Assembly: GCA_030435675.1 (NCBI GenBank)
Contig: CM059623.1
Span: 6,164,012 to 6,228,011, forward strand
DNA: 64,000 nt
DNA from: Steinernema hermaphroditum
Lineage: Eukaryota; Nematoda; Chromadorea; Rhabditida; Steinernematidae
Reading direction: 5' to 3'
The notes below the pieces were generated by a model that saw nothing but the letters and a program-made list of their open reading frames with translations, had not been told where the DNA came from and did not search any database. This document shows, piece by piece, positions 51,885-62,472 of this stretch. Within the stretch, counting starts at the first letter, position 1. Every line of letters starts with the position of its first letter. A program made the position numbers and the translations under genes.

Positions 51885-54226
51885 ATGTGGGGGTGGCTCT
51901 TCCTGTTCACATTGGTTGTCGGAGTCCGCGGAAGCACTCATAGTATCGACCGAAGAGTTAAGGATTTCTTTGAAGCCCCGGGCCATACGAACAATTGGGC
52001 GGTTCTGGTTTGTACTTCAAGATTTTGGCTGAACTACCGTCATGTGGCTAACGTCCTATCACTTTATCACTCCGTCAAGAGGCTTGGAATACCGGACAGC
52101 AACATTATCGTGATGCTTGCGGACGACATACCGTGCAATCATAGGAATCCCTATCCTGGTAAGTAGTTAAACAGCAACATTTATAATAATGCTTGACAAT
52201 AATGCTTAGCAACACTAAATCCTGTCACTGTAGGAAACATAACTCGAATGGGTGATTGTTGCACGGCTTGCTGTAGTGATGTAATTGTAGCTGGGCTCAT
52301 CTACCGTAACGCGCACCACTTGTCTAGGCTCTTCTGAATTGGACGTTTTCAAGATGATCTCATTGATTGGTGGAGATTTTACATACTGCTTGAACTAAAA
52401 TAGCAAATGTATGTAGGCCAATATTACGCACTCACCATAATAGGAACGGGTGGTAGCAGACGGTGTACTTGAATTTCACGTGACTTTTGTTGAACAGCGC
52501 GCATTCTTTTGATCTTGTACAGTGGGGCTCCCGTTATGCATGTGGGAACTGCGTAGTGGCGTCCGTGCGCTAGTGTGTAGTGGAGGGACAGCCACTTAAT
52601 TCGTAAGTTTTGTGCCACGAGGGCTTCACCTGGGGCGAACATCAGCTGCGCCCGTTTTCTGTTCACGTCTACTGTTGTCCCTTTCTGAAAGCTTAAAAGT
52701 TGTAATGTACTGTAGACGAATGTACCGACCTCAATTGATCTGCTTGGAGGGCACAGCTCCCAGTGAACTTCGCGGATAGGAGTTTTAAGGACGAATTCTC
52801 TCTTCGCTGTTTCTCCAAAAGATCCAACGTGGAGCTCGCTTACGTATATTTTATTCTCCGCCGATGGGGTTAAACGGAACTGGGAGACATTAAGCTGAAA
52901 ACATGTTATAAAAGTGCTTTTGTGCCATAACCTACCGGCTGGTGCAGAAGATGGATAAGTTCTTGAACCGGAGCATCAAGAGGTGGTGGAAAAGTAACTA
53001 CTTGCGCTCGCTGTGCTCTGGTTGCTCGTAAAAGTATGGGTTCTTGTAGCTCGGGTTCTCTAGCAACAGGGGACCGGAATTTGCACTGATGTTTCCGAGA
53101 TCTGTAAGCGTCGTCCCCTTCTTCTATCACACTGCCCGTCAGAAGCACAGATCCCTCTGTACAAGTCGTTTGTGTCGATACGAACGAGATTGCTTTCTGT
53201 ACGCGGAGCGACCGTTCTCTTCGCATTTGAAACGTAGACTGACTTTTTCCCTTCCCGTCTCTGCAATATCGCTGTCTGTCTACTTGTAACGTAGACTGAC
53301 GCGGTTTCTGCCTGTGTCTGCAGATGTTAGTGTCTGTCTACTTCAGGTTCCATCTTCAACAACGCGAACAATCGCTTCAACCTGTACGGAAATGACATCG
53401 AAGTCGACTATCGAGGATACGAGGTTACCGTGGAAAATTTCATACGCGTGATGACTGGCCGCGTACATCCTTCAACGCCGCGATCTAAACGTCTTTTGAG
53501 TGATCACCAAAGTAACGTCCTTGTCTACTTGACGGGTCACGGAGGCCCCAATTTCATGAAGTTCCAAGACGATGCTGAAATTACTTCTCAGGACGTTGCC
53601 GACATGGTCGAAGCAATGTTTCAAGGAAATAGGTAGCTGCATTTCTGCTCCAACTTGCTATAGTCCACTCATTTAGATACCACGAGCTTCTCTTCATTGC
53701 CGACTCATGCAAAAGTGCCACGATGTACCAGAGAATATACAGTCCGAACGTGCTGGCTACCAGCAGCAGTCTTGCCAACGAGGATGCATATTCCCATCAC
53801 GCCGACCACTCGATAGGCGTGCATGTCATTGACCGCTACACCTATTTTACGGTACAGTTTCTCGAAAACCAAGTCCACGATATTCAAACTAACAAATCCA
53901 TGCAACACTACTTCGATTCCTGCGAATACAGAAAGTAAGTTCTGTGAAATGCAGCCTTACTATGTGTTTGCTTTAGATGCCACTCCCACGTAGGCGTGCG
54001 AACGGATCTGTATGAAAAAGACCCGGAGCGTGTCCGTGTAACCGATTTCTTTGGCTCAAATCGAAAAATTCGCGCTGTCACCGAGGAAATCGAATTCGAC
54101 GATGAGTGGCTAGCGGCAGATCCGAATGCCACTACGGGTTACACCAGTGAAGCGCTATTGCAGTTTGAGCGGGTGGAAGCAGGCGTGGACGAATCCGCTT
54201 GTGTCCTCGGCGTTTGTTTATTTTAG
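51885..54226 (+). CDS. PIGK: GPI-anchor transamidase catalytic subunit (PIG-K/GPI8)
   Basis: ER-membrane cysteine protease of the C13 (legumain) family that cleaves the C-terminal signal and attaches GPI anchors. Exons 51885-52158, 53347-53632, 53677-53934 and 53977-54226 encode 355 residues. The signal peptide is [16 protein letters not shown]. Conserved blocks: [29 protein letters not shown], the catalytic His in [13 protein letters not shown], and the catalytic Cys in [10 protein letters not shown]. The C-terminal tail after the protease domain is short and only weakly hydrophobic, so the usual membrane anchor may be missing. Intron 1 (52159-53346, 1,188 bp) contains a complete four-exon gene on the opposite strand. 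Confidence 0.95.
52215..53226 (-). CDS. uncharacterised gene nested antisense in PIGK intron 1
   Basis: Minus-strand exons 53226-52936, 52894-52730, 52684-52436 and 52394-52215 are joined by three phase-0 introns of 41, 45 and 41 bp with good consensus (GTAGGT, GTCGGT and GTGAGT donors; TTTCAG or TTTTAG acceptors). The result is one uninterrupted 294-residue protein from [11 protein letters not shown] to a stop after SYSDRI. It has no signal peptide or membrane helix. It looks beta-strand rich ([39 protein letters not shown]), perhaps an Ig-like or jelly-roll fold. I recognise no family. The chance of four phase-consistent exons by accident is small, so I think it is real. Confidence 0.72.
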
Positions 54227-54344
54227 GACTGTCCCGACGGGCACTCACTGTCCGCAAGCTTTATTTATTGTAATAACAATGTATCTCAAGTATATATCCG
54301 ACTCCCATTGGAATTTTACCCGTAATACACATTTTTTTTGGAAC

Positions 54345-55256
54345 TTAGATGACACTTTCGCGACTTCCTGACGAAGAGTTTGTGCCCTTCCGAAGACTCG
54401 GAAACTTTAGAGAAGACAAGTTGACCTCTTCGTCGACGTCGTTCTTGCGCCTCGCTGTCGACTCCGTAGACTCGCTCTCCGAGCGTGGCCTGATGGCTAG
54501 TGTGCTGTAGAAGTCGTGCACACAGTCCGGGAACATGTTCTCGTCCCAGCCGTACTGCCACATATCCATCACACGGAGAAGCAGCGCCTTCGTCGCTGTT
54601 GACAGCGAAACCTGCGTGGCGTTCTTCGCGCCGATGAGGATCCGGCGGGTCTTCATCACAAGCTCGTCGGCGTCGATCATGTTGATCGAGTGCATCGTGC
54701 GTCCGAACTCAAGAAGTAGCTGCGCGGCCATCTGTACGTCCGCCTCGTCAGGGTCGTCATCGAGAAGGATGTCCATGCAGTGGAAGATGGGCTTCACGAG
54801 GCTCTGCGCGAGGCACGTGTCTATCCTCCGGTAGACGGGGTAGAACTCATGGAGTGCGCGGATGCTGTTCCGAAACATGAGACGACTCTGGTTGCGCATC
54901 TCAAGCCGATTGCGGTAGTCGTTGAGGATCATTACTAGACAGCCAGACGCCAGTGTCGCGTCTCGTCTGTCCATCTGAAAGGGACGTCGTGGGGGGTATA
55001 CCGCGCGCTGACTCACGTTCTGCAGCTGAAGGAGCATTTGGGCGGCGATGGGGGTGAAGGATTGGTCAGCGAGCCACTTCTGGTGCAGCTGTTCCACCAG
55101 GGCTTCGGGACGTGCCGTTTGTACCAAGACCGCCAGAGCTTGCACTGAAAGGCGCTGGTTCGCTGGGGAGTGCGGCGCCTCCTCACCTGGCACTTCGCCC
55201 TCCTGCGAGAGAAGGAGCACCGAGTTAAAGAGGCTCCGGAGTTGTTCGTCCTGCAT
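54345..55256 (-). CDS. MIF4G-domain protein (MIF4GD/CTIF/PAIP1-like)
   Basis: Probable translation regulator with a HEAT-repeat MIF4G domain, as in SLIP1/MIF4GD, CTIF and PAIP1. The start at 55256 (MQDEQLRSLFNS) was preferred because a TCCTCAG acceptor lies 14 nt upstream; a longer frame opens at 55340. Two probable 42-bp introns (near 55151-55192 and 54974-55015) keep frame; removing them gives EVPVQALAVLVQ and LLQLQNMDRRDAT. The helical repeat reads LVMILNDYRNRLEMR, HEFYPVYRRIDTCLAQSLVKPIF and AAQLLLEFGRTMHSIN, then ALLLRVMDMWQYGW. The tail is acidic and Ser-rich (SESESTESTARRKND). Converges with PIGK, whose stop is 118 bp away. Confidence 0.82.
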   Translation of the reverse strand: MQDEQLRSLFNSVLLLSQEGEVPGEEAPHSPANQRLSVQALAVLVQTARPEALVEQLHQKWLADQSFTPIAAQMLLQLQNVSQRAVYPPRRPFQMDRRDATLASGCLVMILNDYRNRLEMRNQSRLMFRNSIRALHEFYPVYRRIDTCLAQSLVKPIFHCMDILLDDDPDEADVQMAAQLLLEFGRTMHSINMIDADELVMKTRRILIGAKNATQVSLSTATKALLLRVMDMWQYGWDENMFPDCVHDFYSTLAIRPRSESESTESTARRKNDVDEEVNLSSLKFPSLRKGTNSSSGSRESVI

Positions 55257-55383
55257 AGCGGAGACCAAGACTGAGGAAAACCCGTGATCAAAAACAGCTC
55301 TGGGCGCCCGCCAGCTGTTCGTCATTGTCACAGCCGTCAATCAGTCGAGCGCCTTGCTCCTCCCCGTGGTGATCTTAGCATGT

Positions 55384-56695
55384 CCAGGGTGTTCAGAAAG
55401 TTCTGCAACGCATCGAAATGTTGGATTTTTGCAATTTTTTGCGCATCTTTGGGAATTTTAAACGATGTATTCATATTTGCCACTCCTTTTTACCCATTGT
55501 TCACTGTTTTTGAGACTTTTATTTACTTTTATTTTTAAAAAATTGGGCTCCGAAAAAAATGCGTTTTGCCATCGGCACTCGGCCCCGTGATAGAAAGTCA
55601 AACCCTAACATCTACAAGGACTTAAAAGTGCCGCGGTATGACGTCAAACAAGTGCAGAATCGATTCCAAGAGACTGGCGGGACCAAGTATCGTCCCGAAA
55701 ACGGAAAACCGACCGCGAGAAATCCGGCGGTCCGAAAACTGGTCCGACACGAAATCTAGCGGAATCCTAAGTGTTTGGTGAGGAAGCTCACATCGATTCT
55801 TGTTAATTTTATTGACATTCGTCAGCTTCCGTTCAGAAGGATCGAAATCGATTCCCAGAGCACCTATTAGTGAAGATCTTCAACTGAAAAGCTACGAAAT
55901 GAGCCGTGAATAACTACTGACCGACCAGAAAAAGGCTAAAGGACTGGAAAAATAAAATAAAAACTGAAGATCGCGGTACGTGACTCCGAATTCTTCAATG
56001 TGGCCTTCTCGGATGAAAAGATTTTTACGATTTAAGCGAACTGCAACGGCCAGAATCAACATCAACTGCTGCAGAAGGGTTCGCTGCGTACGAAGCGCGT
56101 AGAAGAAAACCATTTCCTCTGTTCTGTGATGGGTGATGGTTTGGGGCAAAATCTGTGCAACAGACAAAAATTCTCTTGTTTTCCTCGAAAAAAAAATTGT
56201 GAAAATGGACTTTATCAAGATCTGAGGTCTATCAAGAAGAGATCCTGGCGAAGCATCTGATCCCCTGGACCAAAACACACTTCCCGGGCCAAGACTGGGT
56301 GTTCCTGTAGGACTGCCTTCTGCAAGGATCACATGTTGACCTATTAGGACAAAGACATTTGGCCATCCAACTCACCGAACCTGAATCCGATGAACTGCGC
56401 AATTTGTCACATTCTGGAGAAGAAGACCTGGCGAAGACGACAAACCATCATAGACTCCCTGAAGAGAACTCTGGAGCCAGCCTATGGAGAATTAGTCTAG
56501 AAACCCCTGTGTGCCTCGGCCTAATTTTTAAGCAACGTTTTCAGTCTTGTATCCATGCCAAACATGACCACTTCGAGTGATATGCGGGTTATTTGTATGT
56601 AATTTGGCGTGAATAACGTAGTGTAGTTTATTTTCCGATAAACATGCGTTTTGTTCCAAAAATCACTTTCTGCAGAACTTTCTGAACACCCTGTA
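55384..56695 (+). mobile_element. degenerate Tc1/mariner-superfamily element
   Basis: Terminal inverted repeats of about 23 bp: CAGGGTGTTCAGAAAGTTCTGC at 55385 and its complement ending at 56693. A TA follows the right end; the left has TC where the TA would be expected. The interior contains transposase remains in forward orientation. The 1.3-kb length is normal for the superfamily. Confidence 0.85.
55559..56503 (+). pseudogene. broken mariner-type transposase
   Basis: The N-terminal helix-turn-helix fragment (VQNRFQETGGTKYRPENGKP at about 55653-55712) is open to 55759. A C-terminal DDE fragment near 56216-56499 reads LIPWTKTHFPGQDWVF, then a TAG stop at 56308-56310 just before the expected catalytic Asp, and farther on IWPSNSPNLNPMN and LEKKTWRRRQTIIDSLKR, ending ELV and a stop. 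Frames shift between the parts, so it cannot encode an active enzyme. Confidence 0.8.
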
Positions 56696-58522
56696 CATTT
56701 ATCGTCATCCAGAAACATGTCATATATGCAGACACAAAAATTCTAGGCGACCTCAGAAGCTCCTCGAGGGTCCGCAGCGACGCTTCTGGAGGCAGAGGTG
56801 GGCAAAGGGTAGGCGGATAATGGTCTCACAACGAAGTCCCTGAATTCGCAATGTACTGTGACGGTCGCGCGGGAGCGGAGTTAAAGGGACAATGCCTGGA
56901 TTTTGCTTGGCCTTAGCACGACGTCCCTGGTAATCTCGATTTGTCTACTGTAGCCATTTCCTGCAACATATGCGACCCGAACACTCTACCATCAAGTGCG
57001 TTTTTCAAGCTTCCTTAAAATCCAGATCGCAATTTTATCTGTAGAATAGCCAGCTATTACTTGGGTTCTACTTAAACTGCTCGTCTTTTGCCCTCATGGG
57101 CATAACTGCATCTTGTTGACATTCACAACGGAAAAAAATTAAAAAAAAAGAAGAAAAAATTCCAACCACAAGGGGGACCAAATCCTTGGCCTGCAGCGAA
57201 ACGGATTTCACCATCGTGTTCGCCGTCAAAAACTGGGTATTGGATTGTGGAACTCTCAGAAAGATTTGAGAAATTTTTTTCACGCTGACACTGTCCCTTT
57301 AAAGAGCGTTCATGGTTTTTTTAGTGGGGCATCCCTTCCTCTACCAGGTGGTGTGTAAAAACAGCCCAAGCACATTGCTCATTTTGGCCTAAATGGGCCA
57401 TCTTTATCCAAAAATTCATGTTTCCATTACGATGGTCCCGCTGCGATGTACCTGAATGAGTGTAAAATACGGTGGATTTGCGGGCAGTTTACAATTAAAA
57501 TGGTCAGTTTACCCCTTTTTTCTCGGCTGGGGCAGGGATAAAGGGGTCTAATCAATAGGGTTTGATAAACCATCATGTTGCAAAGCATAAGGCAAAATGA
57601 CGGCTTTTCCACAAAACCGATCCTCTTAGGCTAAAAACAGCAGTAAAACATAGTATTTTCGACCAGCCTGGGCGCGCTGCGCGACAGGTTAACTGGGTGA
57701 AAGTTGTGGAAAAAGTGAAAAGCAACTGCGCAACAGGTCGACGCTCGCTTCGCTCGCTCGTTCGCACGCAACACGCCCCTGCGGCACAGGCGAATCGTGT
57801 CGAGACCCGTGGCATCGGTTTCGCAATCCACCGCCATCCACCGAACCAAAATCGCACCAAAACTTAATTCGTTGATTTCTCGAAGAGGAACTCGAAATTC
57901 AAAAATCGAGAACGGTAACTTTGTGCGCAATTTATTCAGCTTTCCATTGATACCAAGCTCGCACAGAACAAACGCAAATCCAGAGAGGAGTAGGCTTTTG
58001 AACGGAGCACGTTTTTTTCCAAAAATTTTTTTTTCTAAATTTTTTCTCAAAAATCTGTTCAATAGAAATCATGCAGTTTTTTACGCTCTACAATATGTAC
58101 TAAAAACTAACTCGACAACGATTTTTTTTCAAATTTGACAAAATCCTATCGTACCTCCGGCTCCTTACACGATTTCCAAAAATTTTTTTCACTAAAATTT
58201 AAATACCTCCCTAAAGAATATACGCACAAAATTTCACTCAAAAAAAACCACTCCACCCCACCTAAACCCCCCCCCGCAAACCGAACAAAAATTCAAAACA
58301 CCCCACAACAGAATTTCACAACAATTCACTATTGTGTAAAGCTAGGCGAGCTCTATCGATTAGACCCCCTTTACCCTCCCCCAGGCCAAGGAATTGCAAA
58401 TCTACCGTGTTTTCGTGTCATTCAGGGAGATCGTTGCGGGACCACACCTACTTCTCCTCAGTGTTTTGCCCCATACCTGTAATGACGGTCGCATTTTTTT
58501 TCGCTGCATCTTGTAGAGAAGC
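56696..58522. other. AT-rich repeat-laden region, no gene
   Basis: Homopolymer-rich sequence with long A and T runs and no coding signal. Contains a possible small element bounded by TTAAAGGGACAATG (56881-56894) and CACTGTCCCTTTAA (57289-57302), matching 13 of 14 bases inverted. Composition differs sharply from the GC-rich flanks. Confidence 0.5.
56881..57302. mobile_element. putative small inverted-repeat element
   Basis: The ends TTAAAGGGACA.TG are inverted with respect to each other over 14 bp with one mismatch, about 420 bp apart. No coding capacity and no clear target duplication. Confidence 0.4.
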
Positions 58523-59290
58523 TCAATTCACTATGACTTTGAGGCCCACCTTTTTTTTGGGGGGGAGGGGTAAGCCCACCTTTTTTGAATAAGCCCACCC
58601 CCCGCCCAGCACTGTCTGGAGGGCTGGAGGGCGCAGCACGTCATTCTGGAGGCACGCACGCGTTCGGACCGGCATGCCACCTGCGATAGGGCTGCAAAGA
58701 CTCCACGAGCTCCAATCCGTCCAGCCGTCTGCTAAGCCTAAACCGCGGCGATAACCTCCGTTTACGAAGCTCATTTACCTCCATGCGCCGGACGCGGCGG
58801 CGAGTGAGCGAGCGGGAAGGTATTCGCCCTATTCATTAGCGCCACAAAGCGAGAATCTGCAGAACATTCGGCGATGAGGTGCCCATGAGAAGTATTCTCA
58901 AACCTTCGAAGTTCATTCCCGGAGTCATAAATCCCCCTGGAGCCATTCCAATACCGTTTGGCATCGGCACGTTTTCCATTGCGAATCCCGAAAGCGCCAG
59001 AAGGCTTGTGGCGAATGGTGGCGCGAAGTTTGTGTTGAAGATACCCACCGGCGGATATGAGAGCGGAATCCGCCGGGCAGCACGCGGTGGCAATCCTGGA
59101 AAGTTCTTCAAGTGTCCTCCGATCTCGCGCTGGAATCCCCAAAAGCGGTCGGACTCCTTTCCGAGAGCGAGCGGAGCTAAACACATCGGGTTAAAATGGG
59201 GAGCTCCGTAGAGATGACGCTACCAAGCAACAGAATAGAAAGAATTTGAAACCACCCTCCCATCACAAAGCCAGCCTTGCGAATGGTCAT
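58523..59290 (-). CDS. secreted protein with an incomplete C-terminal TSP1 repeat
   Basis: Minus-strand exons 59290-59224, 59176-58904, 58856-58779 and 58731-58523 are phase-consistent. Signal peptide: MTIRKAGFVMGGWFQILSIL to about residue 26. The middle is Pro/Phe/Gly/Met-rich (SYPPVGIFNTNFAPPF, MPNGIGMAPGGFMTPGMNF), resembling matrix proteins. The last exon opens a thrombospondin type 1 repeat: DGWTDWSSWSLCS then VRTRACLQ, with the WxxW and first two cysteines, but the CxG and remaining cysteines are absent. Instead the frame runs into GGWAYSKKVGLPLPPKKK and a stop where the AT-rich region begins. The 3' end may have been truncated by insertion, or a further exon lies beyond it. Confidence 0.68.
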
Positions 59291-59583
59291 GGCGACGAGC
59301 ACACAGTAACCCATTTCGGTTTAGTAATCCACCAAATGCCGCCTGTCGGCATAACCGGACACATGAAACACCACTAGCAACCCACATAAGTACCTCCCCA
59401 AATCAATGAAATATACCTTAATCGGTGCTCCACGCTCCTCCTCATCTACCAAAAGTCCCCGTGCGTGCGTCCTCATCCCTCTCCTCCTTTCATCCCAATC
59501 CTGTCCAGTCTCCACGCAAGCCTCCAAGTCTCCAAGCCACGGGAAACTGAAATCAGAAACGTTAGATGGTCACAAGCACAACG

Positions 59584-59589
59584 TTTATT
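59584..59589 (-). other. polyA signal of rsp-3
   Basis: AATAAA on the minus strand about 160 nt downstream of the rsp-3 stop. Confidence 0.6.
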
Positions 59590-59747
59590 TTTGGAGAAAC
59601 GGGATATCGAAGGGCCACCGACGAGTAACACCAACCGAAGAAGATGTAATCGTTGCGAAGGAGCAAATATAACAAGTTAACCACGGAACAAATAAACCGA
59701 ATACCGATCGAACGCCAGAGTCACAGAACAGTGGTTGGTCGAATCGT

Positions 59748-60541
59748 TCACGAACGCGAACGGCTGCGCGAACGAGAAGGACTGCGCGAACGGCTACGGC
59801 TTCTTGAACGAGAACGGCGAGGACTGTACTGAGGTGATCCACGGCGACCGACGGGTGAGCGTGACCTGTCGCGACCAACGTCGTCAGCCTCGCGGACACG
59901 GACGTAGGAAGTCTCTCCCTAGGATGAAACGTTGAGCTGAGCTGTAAAGACTCTCAGGTTACCTCGTGCGACTTGAACTTGGTGTCATCGAGCTTGCGAA
60001 TGGCGTACTTCATGTCTTCAGAACGGACATACTCAACGATGCCTGTACCATCGCGGAACACGTCGGCATAACACACATCACCGGCTTCTCTCATGTGATC
60101 CTTAAGATCTTGCCATGAGCCACTGGATGGTAGGCCAGACACATGAACGCGGTAGTTTGTGCGACGCTGACGGTCACTTCCACGTGAACCGCGCCCTCCG
60201 TAGCGGTACCCACGATCATCATAGAGAGGACGTCCTCCGGGTCCACGCGGGCCGGCACCACGAGGAAACTCCACCCTCAGGCGGTAGCCGTCGAAATCAT
60301 AGCCGTCACGAGAGCGAACTGCATCTTCGGCATCCCTAAAAAATGGGGGATGAAAAGGCGCTAAATGGTACAACACTCACCTTGGATCGTCGTATTCGAC
60401 GAAAGCGAAGGGAGGCCCCTTGCGGTTCTTCAGGTCGACGAACATGATTTTTCCGTACTTGACAAAAAGGTCCTCCACGTCCTTTGTGCGCACATCAGGA
60501 GGAAGGTTTCCTACGTAGACTCGGCAATCACGGCTTCCCAT
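59748..60541 (-). CDS. rsp-3: SR splicing factor SRSF1/ASF orthologue
   Basis: Nuclear splicing regulator binding exonic enhancers. Minus-strand exons 60541-60381, 60335-59963 and 59918-59748 encode 234 residues. RRM1: [20 protein letters not shown] with RNP1 [20 protein letters not shown] Gly/Arg-rich linker includes [18 protein letters not shown]2 is the atypical pseudo-RRM with the invariant [15 protein letters not shown] heptapeptide region (SWQDLKD), then [23 protein letters not shown]. The RS domain has ten or more Arg-Ser dipeptides and ends with SRSRSRS before the stop. Domain order and motif identity leave no real doubt. Confidence 0.97.
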
Positions 60542-61013
60542 CGTTGTCCTGGAACGGTCACCAGTTCAAATTCAAGTCCGAGCGCGGCCAATTCATCGTC
60601 GTATTTAAAGAGCGGAGAAGCCGGAAAGCGACGCACTGCAACGTCGTCCGCATCTGCGATCGCGGTGCCAATACAAGAATCGACGATCGGCGCCATCTAC
60701 AGCAAAGGAAAATCAAGCGGGACGTCAACGTGCAAGTATTCCACGCAGGACCACTCTTGCAGGAGAACGTTACCGTCGCTCGGCAACACTCGCACACGAT
60801 GTCCCTGCAAACGAGGCACGTGATGACGCTCGCTCGCGAGCACTCGATATCAGTTCTGAGGGGTGGGCGGTGGCGTCCGTTCGTTTAGAACACAGAGATA
60901 ACAATGACAGGGTTTCACAATTTGTGAATAATCTATTATGGACTGAATAGGAGGAAATGTGATTCACATGAACAGCACCTGTTCCGCACCAACTAAAACC
61001 AACGGAAATGACA

Positions 61014-61344
61014 AAAACAATCACAGGTCTGAGGATCTGAGCACGGCTCCGGTGGGCGACAGACTCGCGTGCGCTATCCGACCATTGTCTCTGCGCGGGG
61101 ACTTTTGCCTGCTGCCTTTCGGCCCTGAGCCGTCCATCCATCATTATGCGACCAGCGCCACCGGGATTCCTCCAAACGACCCTTGTCGACGCAGCTCTTG
61201 GCCTGGACGCTCGGTCTCCGCCGGCCGACACCAACGGAGGAGTCCGCGCGGCACTCCATTCCTGCTCTCTGCCATCTAGAAGCCGATTTACAGGCGCCCG
61301 CCACGACGCTCGCCGGACTTCTATCCTCGCAGATTGCATATGTG
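61014..61344 (-). repeat. dispersed repeat, copy 2 (inverted relative to copy 1)
   Basis: Reverse-complement partner of 17970-18304, about 43 kb away. Differences are scattered substitutions, not indels. The strand that is open at copy 1 is open here too (plus strand 60959-61279) until a TAG created at CATCTAGAAG. It lies between rsp-3 and the small secreted peptide gene. Ends fade into unrelated sequence without obvious target duplications. Confidence 0.8.
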
Positions 61345-61526
61345 GGAGGGCTGTGAGAGACTCTTTTTAATATCTTCTCGCAGTTTCATAACTGCCAACC
61401 TTTTTTATATCGGCGGGGAGTAGGTTTTACCAGAAATTGCATTCTTTCTGCAATGATGACAACAAATGGCATAAGTCCAAGTTGTACTGTGAACATAAGG
61501 GTTGAAAAAGTGTACGGCGAAATGTC

Positions 61527-61783
61527 TCAGGGACGTCGGGAGAAGAGACTCCAGAAGTCGAGTGGAAGGCGTTTGATGAGTTCGATGGTGGGGTTCCCCT
61601 GGAGGCGAAGGTCTCAGGCGTCTCTGGTAGACTGACCTTCTGGAAGCGGAGCGAGGAGAAAGGGAAGAGGAGGGCGAACTCCATCCACTTGGCGCGGCGA
61701 AGAGGAGCGTCGCCTTCGGAGGCTTCCACGAGGAGCAGAAGCGTGGCCACGAGGACGACGTCCAACAGCATCTCGGAGTGCAT
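61527..61783 (-). CDS. small secreted protein, possible peptide precursor
   Basis: Exons 61783-61637 and 61598-61527 (38-bp intron, GTCAGT...CTCCAG) encode 72 residues. Signal peptide MHSEMLLDVVLVATLLLLVEASEG. Dibasic sites follow: LRR-AKW, IKR-LPLDFW and SRRP, so segments such as LPLDFWSLFS could be released by prohormone convertase. No amidation glycine is present. An upstream TATAAA lies on the minus strand at 61952-61947. A longer frame opens at 61912, 35 nt after that TATA box, but would bury the signal peptide. I recognise no family; neuropeptide or other secreted role is inference. Confidence 0.55.
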
Positions 61784-62306
61784 CCGGGACGGCGACCTAA
61801 GGGGGCGTACGCGGGCACTCGGAACACCAATGTTGTGTGGGCGCCGCCGTACGAATGTGGGAAACCGGGAGAGAAACGACGAGATGGTTGTCCGACAAGA
61901 CTCCGGTGTCAATTCCTGGGCGTGGGGTACGACTTAGGAAGAACACTTTATATCCGTCCACGAGGGAACGGCATCCGGTTATTGTATCCCTCACGAAACT
62001 CTTCAAAAGCTCCCACCACGAAAAATTGGCGCGCCATTTCCCGCCATCGGCAGGTTTATAAGGGAAAATGGTGATTTTCACAGTTTTCCTCAGTTTTCTC
62101 GCGAGCTGCGCGATTTCGCTAGAATACCTGAGCGTAACTTTGTTCAGCATTGATTAGCGCGTCCAATGAACCCGGGTTTGTGCCGATCTGAACAATATCC
62201 ACAGAGAAATAAGCTTCGCATGACCATGCGTTTTCAACCTACCGGGTTTTGACCCATTTCTGGCATAGAACTGAGAACTTTCGGCGGGTTTCGACGGGTT
62301 AACATC
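61784..62306. other. intergenic region
   Basis: Promoter side of the small peptide gene (TATAAA at 61947-61952, minus) and 3' flank of the next gene. No further gene seen. Confidence 0.35.
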
Positions 62307-62472
62307 TTTATTCATATATAATATAATAATACAAAAGCAACCACAAACTCTGAACAACAACAAGCGAATAGCGAAAATAGGAACGCCGCGCGGATGGCAC
62401 TCGCTCGCACGGCCGGGGTTACGGTACAGGGGCTTCGCGGTGGGAGCCCGGGGCATCTTCTCAACTTCTGCT

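Noticed and set aside
57573..58138. ORFs in the AT-rich region on both strands
   Set aside because: They overlap antisense to one another and are driven by homopolymer runs; no domain.
60511..60696. 61-codon minus ORF upstream of rsp-3
   Set aside because: It overlaps the rsp-3 start in another frame and looks like 5' UTR or promoter sequence (TTTAAATAC).
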